Part shown: positions 36,601-50,199 of the stretch, in pieces
How the letters are laid out: every line of letters starts with the position of its first letter
Position numbering within the stretch: the first letter of the stretch is position 1
DNA from: Desmodus rotundus
Lineage: Eukaryota > Chordata > Mammalia > Chiroptera > Phyllostomidae
Assembly (NCBI RefSeq): GCF_022682495.2
Contig: NC_071389.1
Location: 45,088,239 to 45,152,238 of the forward strand
Length of the DNA: 64,000 nucleotides
Direction of reading: 5' to 3'
Program-made: the position numbers and the translations under genes
Notes under the pieces: generated by a model
Database searches by the model: none
What the model was told of the DNA's origin: nothing
The model's input: only the letters and a program-made list of their open reading frames with translations

Positions 36601-39600
36601 CTGAGTAAAGGGGCCTCCTTGCTCTCACCCATCTCTTCACTGCTCCTAAATCTTCCCACCAGAGTATCTTCTGTACCTGCTGTGCCCCTGATAGTTTCGT
36701 TTTTGAAGCCCCTGGCGACTTCCCTCGAACCGTCCCTGTCTCTCCTTGCTCCCTATAACCTAGCCAGGCACACATCCTCACTGCATTTGTCCCCGCTCCG
36801 AGTGCCGTCTGCGCTCGTCACAGGCACTGACCCACTCCTGTACTCTGTCAGTTAGGCTTCAAATAAGGACGCAGGACCACTCTGAGAAATTTGGTGTAAC
36901 AGATTTATCAGGATTCCAGTGTACAAAATTACGGGGAAGACTGGGAAGGTAAAGAGTTGGCAATTCAGAGTTTAGCAACCAGCTCTGGTGTGGGGGAACA
37001 AGTTGGAGCCTGTAGGAATCTCTAGAACCTAGAAAAATTGAGGACAGTTTGGGAGGCCTGGCATGGAAGTGGATGGGAGGTTGTTGACTCTTAATGGCTG
37101 CTGCTTCTGAATTCTGAGTGAAGCATCTGGGGTGGGATCACCCCCGGTGAGCAAGCCAGCAAGGAAGGAAACTGGATCAGATCAGAGTGAGTGAGACAAA
37201 CTAGGACATTCTGGTCCTTCTGCATCTTTCACCATCTCTTACTTCTCCTCTTAAACCTCACAACGCTTCACTTTTGTTCACCTTTAACCTGGAAGCGTAA
37301 AGGGAAGGGGGTTCTGGGAAATGTAGTTCCCAGCATGACTGTGTTGATAATAGAATCATCCAGCACACTTAAGCCAGTCTGCACCTCTACTGCCAGCCCT
37401 GCATAACAACATTTCTTGATAGGCTGATATAAAATTTCCAATCTCTGATAGCCTTTCATCTCATTAGAGGATGTTCCTGCTAATTTCTTTTACATTTTGA
37501 GAGCACCAAGCAGTACATGACAAGAAAAAAAATGGATTTATTGCCTTAAGTTGTCTGCTTTTATCATTCACCTCTGGGAGCGTCTGAGCTTCTCAAGGGT
37601 GTAAGGTCAGGGATCAGGGGTCAGTCATGTGTTGTGTGTTGTCTTTTATTCCTAAAGGTACCACTTACCCCCCATCTCAACTTTACGTCAAGCAAAGGGA
37701 GCAATAATCTGATTCTGACTTTCCTTAAGCATTGCACGAGGGGAGCAAAAGCCAAGTTGTTCAAATGCAATATATTAGGAAAGAAAGGATTCCCATTAGA
37801 TACTGCCGTGACTTTAGAAGTAAACTCACAAGGCTAAGAGTGTATACACTCCCTATTATAAAGTGATAATGTCACATGAGGTGGGTGAGCCGTGAACGCT
37901 TCGGATTTTTTTTTAATGACTAAACAGTTCAAGAACATGAGGCAAAGCCTTTTTAAAACTCATTGGTAGGATCTTAGTAGTGATTGAAATCATTTGAATT
38001 TGTTTACAGTGGTACCCATATGGGATCAGTTACTAATCCTCTTGACTGTGTTCCAACAATAGCAAACCAAAATTTTTAAAGGTTTATTAAATTTTTGTGC
38101 TATAGATTACAGATGTTGCAGAACAATACATCCCAATATGCCTAAATCTTTTACAAACTTTTAAAACTGTCTGAACATAAAAAATATACATAAAATACAT
38201 CAAATCCAGTATTACCCTAACAATATCATGAAAACATTTGTAATTAAAATGAGCTTAAAGACACAGTGTTTGGAGGCATCCTAAATGCAATGCATAATTC
38301 TTTCATTTAGTTGCATGAGTCTTTGGCAAGTGTTTAATAGGTGAGGAGGTAAGAAATGAAATGGTAAGCCTCTGTCCTTTAAACTCTTACAGCTTCATCT
38401 ACTAATTTAAAATAAATGCAGACTTCTTAGTCATGACTTCTGCTTTCAAGTGTCAAATGCAAAAAAATACTTTAAATATAATTAAACTTTTAGGGAAGAA
38501 CATCTTTGCTAAATGGGGCTTTTTATTTACTCATGTGGTTTATATCATTGCCTTTTTTCTTAAGATTTTATTTATTATTTTTAGAGAGATGGGAAGGGAG
38601 GGAGAATGAGAGAGAGAGACATTGACCAGTTGCCTCTCATGCCCCCAAGTGGGGACCTGGCCTGCAACCCAGGCATGTGCCCTGACTGGGAATCGAACCA
38701 GGGACCTTTCAATTTGCAGGCTGGCACTCAATCCACTGAGCCACACCAGTCAGGGCATCATTGTTGCCTTTTAAAGAACCCCTTTGCACGCTTGACTATT
38801 TGAGGAAAGACTACACATTAGGCTTTGTTCCTTAGCAAGAACTGGTATCTGTGTCCTGAGTCCAGATTGTCTCTGCAAAGACCTCTTTGGCGGAGGGGTC
38901 ATCATTTGGCAGAGGTATTACAAGACCTCAGCCATGCCCTAATATTAGCTCTAAACGGCAAGGTTATTACAGAAATATATGCCATTTTGCCTTACATTGT
39001 GTTTCCTTGGCTTCCCATTTCAGATGGGGTCACTGGTTTGAAAGAGCTGGCTTTTCTGAGAGATCTGGCTGAACAGAACTCAGGGAAGTATGGCGTGCCG
39101 GACCGGACAGCCTTGCCTGTGATTAAGGGGAGCATGATGGTGCTGAACCAGCTGAGTAACCTGGAGACCACAGTCGGCAGGTTCTACACCAACCTTCCCA
39201 ACCGGATGATTGACGAAGCTGTCTTTAGCCTCCCCTTCTCTGATGAGATGGGAGATGGTGAGTTTGGAGGAAACTTCCTGCTAAAAGAAAGGGAAAAGGA
39301 GTGGATATGAGTCCACAAGGAGCATAATTTTAAATGTTGTTCAGTACTTGTGTGTAAGCATTGGAGGCTGTGGGCAGGCAAGGGAGCGGACCTTTCTTTC
39401 TTTGGTCAGAGGGTTGCCTAACCCCACTGCATCCCCCCCCATTTCTTCCTTATGGTCCCAGCTTGGTCAACGTAATGAGCAGGAATATCTAATTGTGAGG
39501 ATTCTCCCATATCCAAAAGTTAGTGAATTGGAACTAAAGAGTAATTTTGCCTAGCTGGTGGTAAATAAAGCTCAACACTGCTTAGAATTCAGCCCCAAAG

Positions 39601-42600
39601 GCAAAGCAACGTGGTGTAGTCAACAAATACAGGTGTGGCATAAGGGAGGGTTTCAAATCCTGCTCTGCAGGTGAGCTGTTCTTGGTAACTTAATCTTCTT
39701 AACTTCCATTTGGTCATCTGTTAAAAATGTGATAACATTTTTCATGTAATCAATTTTTGAGGTTATTAAGATTATAAGATTTATTAGTGCCTGGCATTCT
39801 TCTCAATAGTAATTACTGCTCTTCGTTTATTTATTTATTTTACCTTTGTTATTATTGCTATTATCGTTATCATCCTAATGTCACAATTTACCCATAATTT
39901 ATTTATTATTTTGCTTTTGTTATTACTGTCATCATCATCACCCTAATGTCACAAATTGGGTGAAGTGTTTAAACTTCACATGATTTATTGGTCTATAAAT
40001 TTATAGAAATTGATAGAAATTGGTCTTAAATTTATTGGTCTATAAAGTGGGAACGATAATATCTCCCTCAATGCAGTTGTGAAGATTAATTGCACTAATA
40101 TTTGTAAAGCATCTAGGAAAATGCCAGGCCAACAGTAGGTGCTCAGTAAAGTACAGCCTTTTTCTTTCCCTTCTCATATTCTTGCTTATTCCTTTTCCCA
40201 CATCCTCCCCTCTTCTTCCTCGACAGAAAAGATTGAAGAGGCAGTTAATTACTAGCCAAGCAGACAGAATCACCACATGAGATTTGATTTTCATGTTCCA
40301 TTAACTAGGGATTCTCACGAATACAGATATTCAGAGGAAACTCATGTATAAAAAGTAACAAGCCTATAGAGAGTGTGTTTTCTAGAATTAGGTAAACATG
40401 TTTTTTTCCTGTGAGGAAGAAATATGGTAGTTGTTGCTACACCCTGATTTTTTTATCCCTCCTATTTCTGGCAGGCCCCACAGAAGTGTTACAGGGTAAA
40501 AACGCCCACCTTTAGACAAGGTTACTTTCTTCCATAGGAAAGTGTCAAGCCTCACGTGAGTGACCTTTTATTCATTTAACCGATATTACTGAGTGCCAGC
40601 CACGCGTCACGTCAGGCAGAGATAGGTAAGGCACACATCCCCCCATGACAAATAGAGAAAGACAGATCAATAGGCTTAGTTAATGTCCATCATTTCACAT
40701 AGTTATACATTTTTTTCTTGTAATGAAAACTTTTAAGCTCTCTCTTAGCAACTTACAAATATATAGTACAGTATTGTTAACAGTAGACAACGTGCTGTAC
40801 ATTACGTCCTCCAAACATACTCTTCTGATAACTGGGCAGAACTTTTCACAAGTTTTGCATGTTGTACCCACTTCCTCCTACCGTGTGATGCATGTGATTG
40901 GCCTTGACAGTCACAGCAACTCAGCAATATTTTGCTGATATTACCCAGTGGACCTCAAACACTATTCTCTCTACAGAAGCCCATGCTTTGTAGAAAGCCT
41001 TAAGAGGATCCAAAGCACTTTCCCATGTTTATTGAAGGATGGCTTTCTGATGTGCTGCTAAGGCATGAATGTGTCATCAAGCACAGGAAAATATAAGAGG
41101 AAGATGGAGAGAAGCTGTTCATCTTTTTTGTTTTGAGCTTTATTTAGAGCCATAGGATTATAGAATTGTATGGGGTCCTAGAGATCATTTTGTCTCAACT
41201 CCCCATCTGATGCACGAAAAGTCTCATCCCAACAGGTGGCACAACTGAGCCCAACACAGCAGAAAAACCAGCAGGGAAGCACCGCTCCCCTGATGCCCAG
41301 GGCCATGCACTGACCTACTGTCACGCTCTCTCCTATACATTTTCCTCCCCTTTGCTTTTCTCTTTCCCTAGCTGTCCTATTGTATTTGTATGGCCGAAGA
41401 GCCAAAAATGGTTTTTATATTTTTAAATCCTTGTTTAAAAAAAAAGAAACAAAAAAGTATATGTAACAGAGACTGTATAGCCCACAAAGACTAAAATACT
41501 TACAATCTTTACAGTTCTTTACATAAGTTTGTAAATTCCTCATCCAAGTGACAAGAAATATGTTTCTTTGGAAATGCAGTGTCTCCTTCAGCTACTTGGA
41601 GTTCTAAGTCGTCGGAAAACAAGATTCTGTACCTAAGTTTTTCCTCTCCATCTTTCTGTTTTTTGGATAGGATACATTAATGAAGCAAGCATAGTGCCTA
41701 ATAAGCTTTTCTTTATCCATAATGTCTTTTCATCTCACAGCCCCTAGAAATCAGTACAGCAGTTACCGTTGTGTCCATTAAACACACATGGAAAGCAGGC
41801 CTCAGAGAAGTTACATCCACTGTAACATACATGATACGTAAGGGGCTTTGCTGGGTAGAACCCAGATACTTAGATACCTTGTGTCTTCGAAGTTCGGCTG
41901 AATTTTCCCTACCCCCGGAAGTAGAGTGATGTATGAAGTGCTGATGATGATTGGCACTGATCTGGGATATCATGTCCTTTAAGGTGAAAAGTAGTGGAAA
42001 ATGTACACATTGCCTCAATTGAACTGCAATATGTGAATTCCCAAAAGACTCTATTTCCCTTGTACTCTCACACTGCCGGGAAAGGCAGTGATTGGTTACT
42101 GGATCGCACCGGAAGCTTTTCTTCCCGGCGAAATTGAGCTGGGTGGTAGCAGCCTTTATGACTCACTAGTGCGCAGCTCCAGTCTCCATCCTTCTCTGCT
42201 AGTCTTTGGATTTTTCTTTTTTTAACCCATAGGTTTGATAATGACTGTGAGTAAACCCTGTTATTTTGGAAACCTGCTTCTGGGAATTGTAGGTGTGGAC
42301 GTGAACCTGGCTTACATCCTTGAAGATGTGACGTATTACCAAGACTCTTTGGCTTCCTATACTTTTCTCATAGATGACAAAGGTAATCTGCTAAAAATTA
42401 ACCATGGGAAATAGTAATTTCTTTAGCAACCTGAAAAAAATAATCTGTAGATATTCTGATCCTAGCCAAGTAGAAAATGATAATATTTTTACAAACACAG
42501 TGTGACTAGTACTATTTATAGTCCAACACTATAAAAATGACAGAATGACTCTAAAATTATGCATTTGGTCCTGTGTTGTGTTGAGGGGTAGGTAACAGCT

Positions 42601-45600
42601 ATTTGTAACATCAGGAAATTGGACTTGAGGGTTGAATGACACATAGAATGTGAAACTTTGGATGGATTTTGTTTTTCTTTTTTGGTCTCTATTATTGTCT
42701 TTGGATTTACTGGCATGAGGGTTTATATGACGGATTGTAACAGTGCATAAAACGAAGACCAAGTGACCAGTACCTGCAATATATTCCTGAGTAGACAGAT
42801 GTTTGATAATTTAAGATATCTTTCCACACTTCAGAGGTTTTATGCAAAAACACATAAACCATGTTCAGTTTTTATCGGACTGGTGAGTCACGTACTGAGA
42901 AGCAGAGGGTGCTGGGCAGCGGTCCCAGTGTATTCCACGGTTCCCTTGATTACATTCCATTCTTCCTGCAGCCTTTTTCCATGGCCTGTGTTTCTGTTTT
43001 CTTATTTCAGGGTACACACTTATGCACCCGTCCCTTACCAGGCCGTATTTACTATCAGAACCCCCTCTTCATACTGACATCATTCATTATGAAAATATCC
43101 CCAAATTTGAGTTGGTTCGGCAAAATATTCTAAGGTAAGGAAAAGGGGAAGGCCGTAGTATTTTGTTCTTGTCTGAGAATAGGATCCTTGGAGGTCAAGT
43201 GTGAGTGTTTATTATAGGATACAAAACAAGTGTATAAATTATTATCAATATATACTCAGTAATTTTTTTCTAAGACTAATAGCCAAAAACATGTTTACTT
43301 TGAGTAATAGGTAAGGTCTCTCAGAACTATTTATTTGGAAGAAATGTCTGGTAAGTCAAATTCTGTGTTTACATTGCCTTTAATTATAAAATCAGATATA
43401 TGTTATCTCATTTAAAAAAGAATACTCCCATTGTACTAAGTTGAAAAATGTTGGCAAAACGAAAGGTTAAGTTGAGGACCAGCTCTGCAGTGTGCCAGAA
43501 AATCGCTTGGCAGGGTAGTGTCCATTCCAAGTTGACAGCACAATCATATACAACATTTTCTCTTGAAATAAAAAACAGATTGGATTTTTTCCAACCATGA
43601 TACATTATTTTGGCAGATGGTAACCTATAGAGAAATAGATCTTTGTGCTCATTGGTTTTAAAGTAATAACTGAGTGATTTGAGACAACGTAGTTTCTGGA
43701 AAGAATTAGAATTGGGGGGATACCAGGGTGGAGAGTAAGGGATGTTTTTAGTGCAGAGCTGATATAACGCTTTTAGGAAATTGAAAATCTTGCATTATCT
43801 CTTTAAAAAGTGATGAGTTTCATTGCTTTTAAAAATCTGAAGGTGGTCGTTGATGTTCAGCTTCTTCCCAGCCTTTGATTAAGTGCTTAATTTTTATCTT
43901 TCACCTGAAATATTCTGTTCTGTTTGCCAACGCAGCCTCCCTCTGGGCAGCCAGATTATCGCAGTGCCTGTGAACTCGTCCCTGTCCTGGCACATCAACA
44001 AGCTGCGAGCAACAGGGAAGGAGGCGTACAACGTCAGCTACGCCTGGAAGATGGTGAGTGAGGGTGGCGCCCTGGCCGGGGCCACTGTGGGTGCAGTGCG
44101 CTCCGTCATGCAGGAATTCTGGGGACCTTGGGTCAGGCAATGTTACTGTTCGGTTTTAAAGTGGTTGGAAAAAGAAGAGATGCTTCAGATGCTTTAGAAC
44201 TTCTTCCCTTTTTAATTTATAAAACCAGGTATTGTTCATGATGAGTAAGTCAAACTGTATAAAAGCATATAAAGTAGACAGTAAACGGTGCCCTTCCCTC
44301 TACCCTGCTTTGACCTCCCGTTCCCCAGAAATAACCACTTTGGTCAGTTTCCGAAACTTTATCCAGCCCTGACTGGTGTGGCTCAGTAGGTCGGGCGTTG
44401 TCCTGCAAAGCCACAGGTTGTTGGTTCGATTCCCGGTCAGGGTACATGCCTGGTTTGCAGGTTCGGTCCCTGGTTGGGGCTCATACAAGGGACAGGCAAT
44501 CGGTATTTCTCTCTCACATTGATGTTTCTCTCCTCCTCTTTCTCCCTTCCCAAAGTCTTTCAAAACTTTTTCATCTGCACACAGGCACGTGTGTCAGTGT
44601 GTGTGTGTGCTCACGTGCATGCATGTTTAACAGCTGCGCAGTGTTACATAGATGGACCGAATTTCTGTAACAGTTCCCTAGTCATACACATTTGGGTATT
44701 GTCCACTTAGTTTTTATCATTTTAAACTTAGATTTTGGAAGTGGGGAATTTTAAAAAGAGGTATGAAAGCATAAATGCCCTCTGCTAACATATTCCCAAG
44801 AAAAGAAACTTTTACACTAGAATTTAGATAATTCAGATTCACTGCAAGTGGGTGGGCAGTTTAGCCATAACTTGTGGTGCCCACTGCAGCTTCTACTAGC
44901 CTCATTCAGACAGTGGGCCTCAGAGAGACAAAGCCCAACGCACACCGTCTGTATTACTTTTGCTTCTGTCCTTAACTCCCTCTTCCAAGTACACCATTCG
45001 GGCTGTTATGGGGCCCTTGATACTATAACTGACCAAAAGAAGAGTGGACTTTCATTTTTATCATCTAACTTTAATCACTAATGTTCAAATGCAGTCATAC
45101 TTGAGCTTCCCTTGGGTGGCCATATCTGGTGTTTAACCTGTGAACTCCAATTGGGTCTATTTATCCATCCCTTTAGGAACTACTTATTGAACATTTATTA
45201 TGAGCTAAAAAGAATGGTACTCTCTCGGCCTTCATAGAGCATCCAGCTGAGTGGTAGATGCAGGCCATTAAACAGCTGCATGCAGTGCCCATGTCTGGCA
45301 TAGGAAGCACAGGAGTCAGAAGTAACCAACATGGTTTAGACATGACTCTCCCTCCTCTGACCTTCTTACTTGGTTCTTAAGGCATCTTATGGCAATAAGC
45401 GATAGCTACAATGAAAACAAAAGCAAACAAAGTAATAAATGAAACTTTTTGAGAAACTTACATTTATAAGCTAAATTCTACTGATACTTTATTGTTTGAT
45501 AATACACATTTGAGGAAGGTCAAAGTCTTTTTGAAATTCTGAGTCAATTCATTTTCAGGATTTTTTTAGAATGATTGAACCATCTTCCTGTATTTTTATA

Positions 45601-48600
45601 TATTTAAACCGTTTTTTAAATAAAGATGAATTGCTTAATTCTTACATCAGAAAGTTTGAGCCAGACACCAGAATACTTGATTGAACAATACTTTCGTACA
45701 CGAAATTGGAGGTTCATTACCTCCAGTCTGTCCTGATTGAAGCCAACTCAGTTACATCCTGGGAAAATACCTACCTTAATATGTGCTGGCATTAAAAGAG
45801 AAAGAGGGGAATGTAGGCATTTTTAAGACCTTCTTTTCGTAGAAATAAACCCAACGTAAACATTTTGGAAAGCAGCATTATCTTGTTAAGATAGGGGTTT
45901 TGTTTGTTTATCTGTTCGTCAGTTTAGTGATGCTGGTAAATTCCTGCGCTGTGTTCCACCAATGGGTATAGTCATGTAATCAGCTGAGGAAGAAGCATTA
46001 GCTTTCTGAGTTCTGAACTTGTCAAGAACATCACTCTCAAGTGAAAAATGCAAGGGTAATAAGTAATGAGCTTGGCGTTTTAAATAAAAGGCTGGCCTGG
46101 TTACCTGACAGTGAAAGTAAGTATTTTTAAGCTCTCTTGAGTTACTTTAGGGGAAGGGTAGTAGGTACTCGAGTTGTTCTTAGGAATAACATAGATTCCT
46201 CTAGTAAATAATCCAAATAGACTTAGCTTATGCTGAGAGTAATTGGTTAAACAGCTTAGCATCTTTACATGTAATGTATATTGCTAGATTATTTCACTGA
46301 ACTAATTTAAATACAATGTGAGGGGTTTGGTAGGAGCCTGAAGAGATTACTACTCTATCGCTATGTAATCCAGGTCCATTTTCGAGCATTTGGGGAGGCT
46401 GCCCGCTGGGAGGGAAGGAAGTATGGACTCTCAGAAGGAATTACGATGTTCCTGCATTACGCAGCCATGCTTCACTTCAAAACAGGAATCCCACGGGCAG
46501 TCCCTGAGATCCACTCCTCAGTCGCAGAGAGCCCTTCCGGAGACGTTGTAGTCCCGAATGCGGAGACTTCGTTTTTCAGATGAGAACCTGATCGGGAGAC
46601 CTATCCTGAAATCTGTTTTCCTTTGTGGCTAAGAACTATTTATAAACATAAATATTTATAAAGTATTGTAGGGTAACTTTGTTTTTAATCGTTTGAAATT
46701 TTTTAATGACAGCTGACATATAATATTATACTCGTTTCAAGTGTAACAACATAATGATTAGGCATTTATATACCTTACTAAGTGATAACCCCATTAGGTC
46801 CGGGACTTCTCTTACTAAACAGACACGATCATAAACTTATATTCTGGTCATTCAGGTAAAGTTTTTATCTTTTGGTTCCTTGGAACATGCAACACAGGAA
46901 AGCAACTGGCAGGATGATGCAGTGAGTTGGGAAGAAAGGAAACAGTAAATGCCACTTGGCGACACCCTGTCATTTTCTAACTTGGTGGGTGGAGGAAGAG
47001 GATTAAATTTGCTAATCTAATTCAATATCCTCAGTAGCAGTTCTTGAAGGCAATTTCAAAAAGATGCAAATTTCTCCTGTGTTTAAAAAGCTTCTCCCAC
47101 CGTCCTCATAAACCCTAAATTACACTTAACTCTAACCTGCCTAGTTAAAATTTTCTGGGAGTCTGAAAGGACTCGCACATGTGAGCTGAACAATTTAGGC
47201 TGAGCTGCAGCGACGTCAGGCAGGCCTCGTGAGGGAGCCACGGGACTTGTACTTGCCAGGAGTTGGCAATCCTGGTCATCTCCAACCAGGAAGAGAGAAA
47301 GTTGGATAGGATGAATAAACCAGGTTCTGTATGGGCTGTGTATGTGGATTCACAATTTGCTTTTAAAACAGGCATTTCTTGAAACCCTCATTGCAAAACC
47401 AACTATACACAGGCCCTGGCACAAATAATGTCCCATTTTTTATTACAAAATCATAAACATGAATTTGGTACCATCACAATATCACACTCAAGCATACTAT
47501 ATGACATTTTAGGTGAAATGTTCAAATTAAAACTATAAATTATTACTCCCATATTATTACCCTACCAACCACACTCAAGCAGGCCTTACTTCTGCTGGGC
47601 CCTGTATTTTAAATTGCATATCAAACCCCATAAGAAATAACAGTTGTATTCTCATGCCATGTTCCAGCTTAAATAAGCAAAAGAGGGCTGGGGTCGCTAT
47701 TCAAAGGGACTAGATTTTCTAATCCCTTCATTAGCTGCATGATTTTCTATTATACACATTAATTTTCCTCTATCAGAAAGGAAAATAGAAAACATAAAAT
47801 ATAATCTTTGCCAGAGATATTGTCTGTCCTGCCATCTTCATGTCTCTCATTCACTCGTCAACTCATCAAATATTTTTCCATGTGGGACAGAAGACAGAGG
47901 CAGCAGAATATAATGTAGGGCAAAGTCACTCTTCCCAGGACCCCTCGTCTTCTGTATTAGAAATTCTTTATTGATTTTTTTCCAGGTACAAGACACTTCC
48001 TTTATTCTCTGCATTGTGGTGATACAACCAGAAATACCTGTCAGACAACTGAAGAACCTCAACACTGTCCCGAGCAGCAAGCTGCTCTACCACCGGCTGG
48101 ACCTCCTGGGCCAGCCTAGCGCGTGCCTCCACTTCAAGCAGCTGGCCACCCTAGGTGAAGTCTTGCACTTCTCTGCCTCTCTGTGGTCTTACTCATAATA
48201 GCTCACCATAAATATCAGTTTGAATTAAAAAAAAAACAACACGTTGCACGTCGGCAGTGCCAGTTTGGGGATGCCAGCGTGGAAACAGCTTGAGGCCTTG
48301 CCTTGGAACTGGTTCTCCAGCAAACACTGTGGTGCAGATTTATGTGTTGATTTGTGAAGGATGGGCTCTGGGAAGAAAGCAGCGACAAAGTAAGGGAAAC
48401 AGGTTAGGGGAGGAGGAGAAAGTACTGAAGAGTTTAACTTGAGGTAAAGTTGCAGCCCAGCCTAATCCTGTGGGGGGCTTTGGAGTGTAAGTTACACTGC
48501 AGAGTTTGCCCAGGCTCAGCGAAGGTGCTGGGCTTTCATATTCCAGAGTCACTTTCAGCTTTCAGCTAGTGCCTGCGGAGGAGGGGTTAGCAGCCCAAAG

Positions 48601-50160
48601 GCGGTCCATCAGAGAGAGTTGTAGATACGGCCCTATAAGAGGCAAGCACTCAGATGTGAGGGCCGGGGGATACGGGGCCTGGGGACATAGAGGGTAGGAG
48701 TGGAGAAATCGTGAAGGGAGTCCCGGAATAGCATACCTGTGTGTCTGTATAGCATATCTGTATCTACCACAGGTCCCTGTCTTCAAAAGAGTTTAGGAAA
48801 TAGGCAGATAGTTTCTAAAAAGCAAAAGGGAATTTGTATTTATTATTTGTTACATTCCTCTGAGTTGGCCTATCATAGATGAGGACATTAGGTTTGTTGG
48901 AAATACAGACCCCTCCCAAGGTTCCACAGAAAGCAGCAAGGCTGGGCTGTCACTCAGGCCCCTCCCGGCCACCATGCCACCTCTCGTAGTGCATGCTGCT
49001 GTGCACCAGGCCCGTGCTCAGCATTTCGGTGTGTGTTGTCAAAACAACACAGTACACTCACAGTGCTGTAAAATAGGTGTTCCCTTCTCCACTGTTGAAA
49101 TACTTAGGGTGCGAAAATTACAACAGCTGGCAAACTGAGTTAGAGAGGCCACAGACAGGAAGGGGATCGAGGATAGAAGCCACCAGTGCTGACATATGAG
49201 AGCCTGTGTTTGGTTCCCCTGGTTAAATATTGCCCTACAGTTTCTGGGTATGAGATCAAGAGACCAGGGCAGGCTCAGGAGAACTCACTGCAGCCAGGAC
49301 ACAGCAGAGCCCAGATTCAGCTCCATCTGACTCTGTGTCCCGTGCTGCCTCCTCAGTCCTGATAAGTATATTATGTGTAGGTCTGAGGTATCTTGAACAC
49401 TGGCCATTTCAGGCACTTGTATGTATTTGTATGTGTATCTCTTCTGGTTCACGCATGACTGTAAGCTCCCTGGAGGGAGAGAAATGGGGCATTTTCCTTT
49501 TTAGCTCCGTGTCGAGTTCTTGCTTTCCTTATGGGAGACTCTATGCCAGCACGGCTGATGGGTTGGCAGAGCCTGAGGGGTGCTTCTGTTTGGGCCTGAG
49601 ATGAAGTCTCCGTGTTCTCAGGCCTCTTTGTCTGCTCTCTTTCAGAAAGTCCAACCGTCATGCTGTCCGCTGGCAGTTTTTCCTCCCCCTACGAGCACCT
49701 CAGCCAGCCAGAGACCAAGCGCATGGTGGAGCACTACACAGCCTATCTCAGTGACAACACCCGCCTCATTGCTAACCCGGGGCTCAAGGTGAGCGCTGGC
49801 GTGGGGCCTGTTTCTGGCAGACCCCTCCTCAGGCCTGGGAGGGCATGCTGGCAGGGAGTCTTCAAAGTGGGAAGCCCAGCTCTGGATTTGCGCCTTTTGG
49901 CTGGAGAGCCAGAAAGACAGTGTGTAGCCCTGAGGAAGTTGGTTGGTGATGACCCTTCTGATGAATTAAGAAGCCCTGTAAGCCAGATGAAGACTTTTGG
50001 GGGGGCCTTAGGTGCACTAGGGGTTTTCTAGGTGGGGGGTGTGCTTTGGAGATCAGTAAAACTTTCCCAGACCCATTTTTCCCAGGAAAACGAAGTAAAG
50101 GGCCCCTCTTGTCTGTTGAGATAAATATGATGAAGTTTAAGGAGCAGAGAGTTAGCTGGG

Positions 50161-50199
<39 letters not shown>

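Larger units (their letters stand above)
34561..39023 (+). other. CACHD1 intron w5-w6 (4.5 kb)
   Basis: Holds MIR pieces (35020-35140, 35650-35815), a G/A-rich tract (36299-36390), an L2 piece (36400-36545), a ZNF143-like palindrome (37310-37333), an A+T-rich segment that could be an antisense retrocopied 3' UTR (38070-38470) and a minus-strand VES-type SINE (38562-38756). No exon recognised. Confidence 0.85.
39258..42232 (+). other. CACHD1 intron w6-w7 (3.0 kb)
   Basis: Holds MIR pieces (39595-39760, 40045-40160), tandem duplications (39828-39960, 39984-40046), an L1 fragment (40690-40840), a MIR-like piece (41745-41885) and a small GC-rich promoter-like stretch (42071-42133) just before exon w7. 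Confidence 0.85.
44054..47985 (+). other. CACHD1 intron w9-w10 (3.9 kb)
   Basis: Holds a plus-strand VES-type SINE (44365-44560), an L2 piece (45170-45300), an L1 scrap (46725-46795) and a short possible MITE (47410-47604). The rest is unique-looking. Confidence 0.85.

Noticed and set aside
38825..39310. 161-codon open frame treated as a separate gene
   Set aside because: It is exon w6 read through from the preceding intron; the true exon is bounded by AG at 39022-39023 and GT at 39258-39259.
44365..44450. tRNA gene (A and B boxes visible)
   Set aside because: The boxes belong to the tRNA-derived head of a VES-type SINE, without a foldable complete tRNA.
49612..50031. 139-codon open frame
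   Set aside because: It is exon w11 plus intronic read-through.
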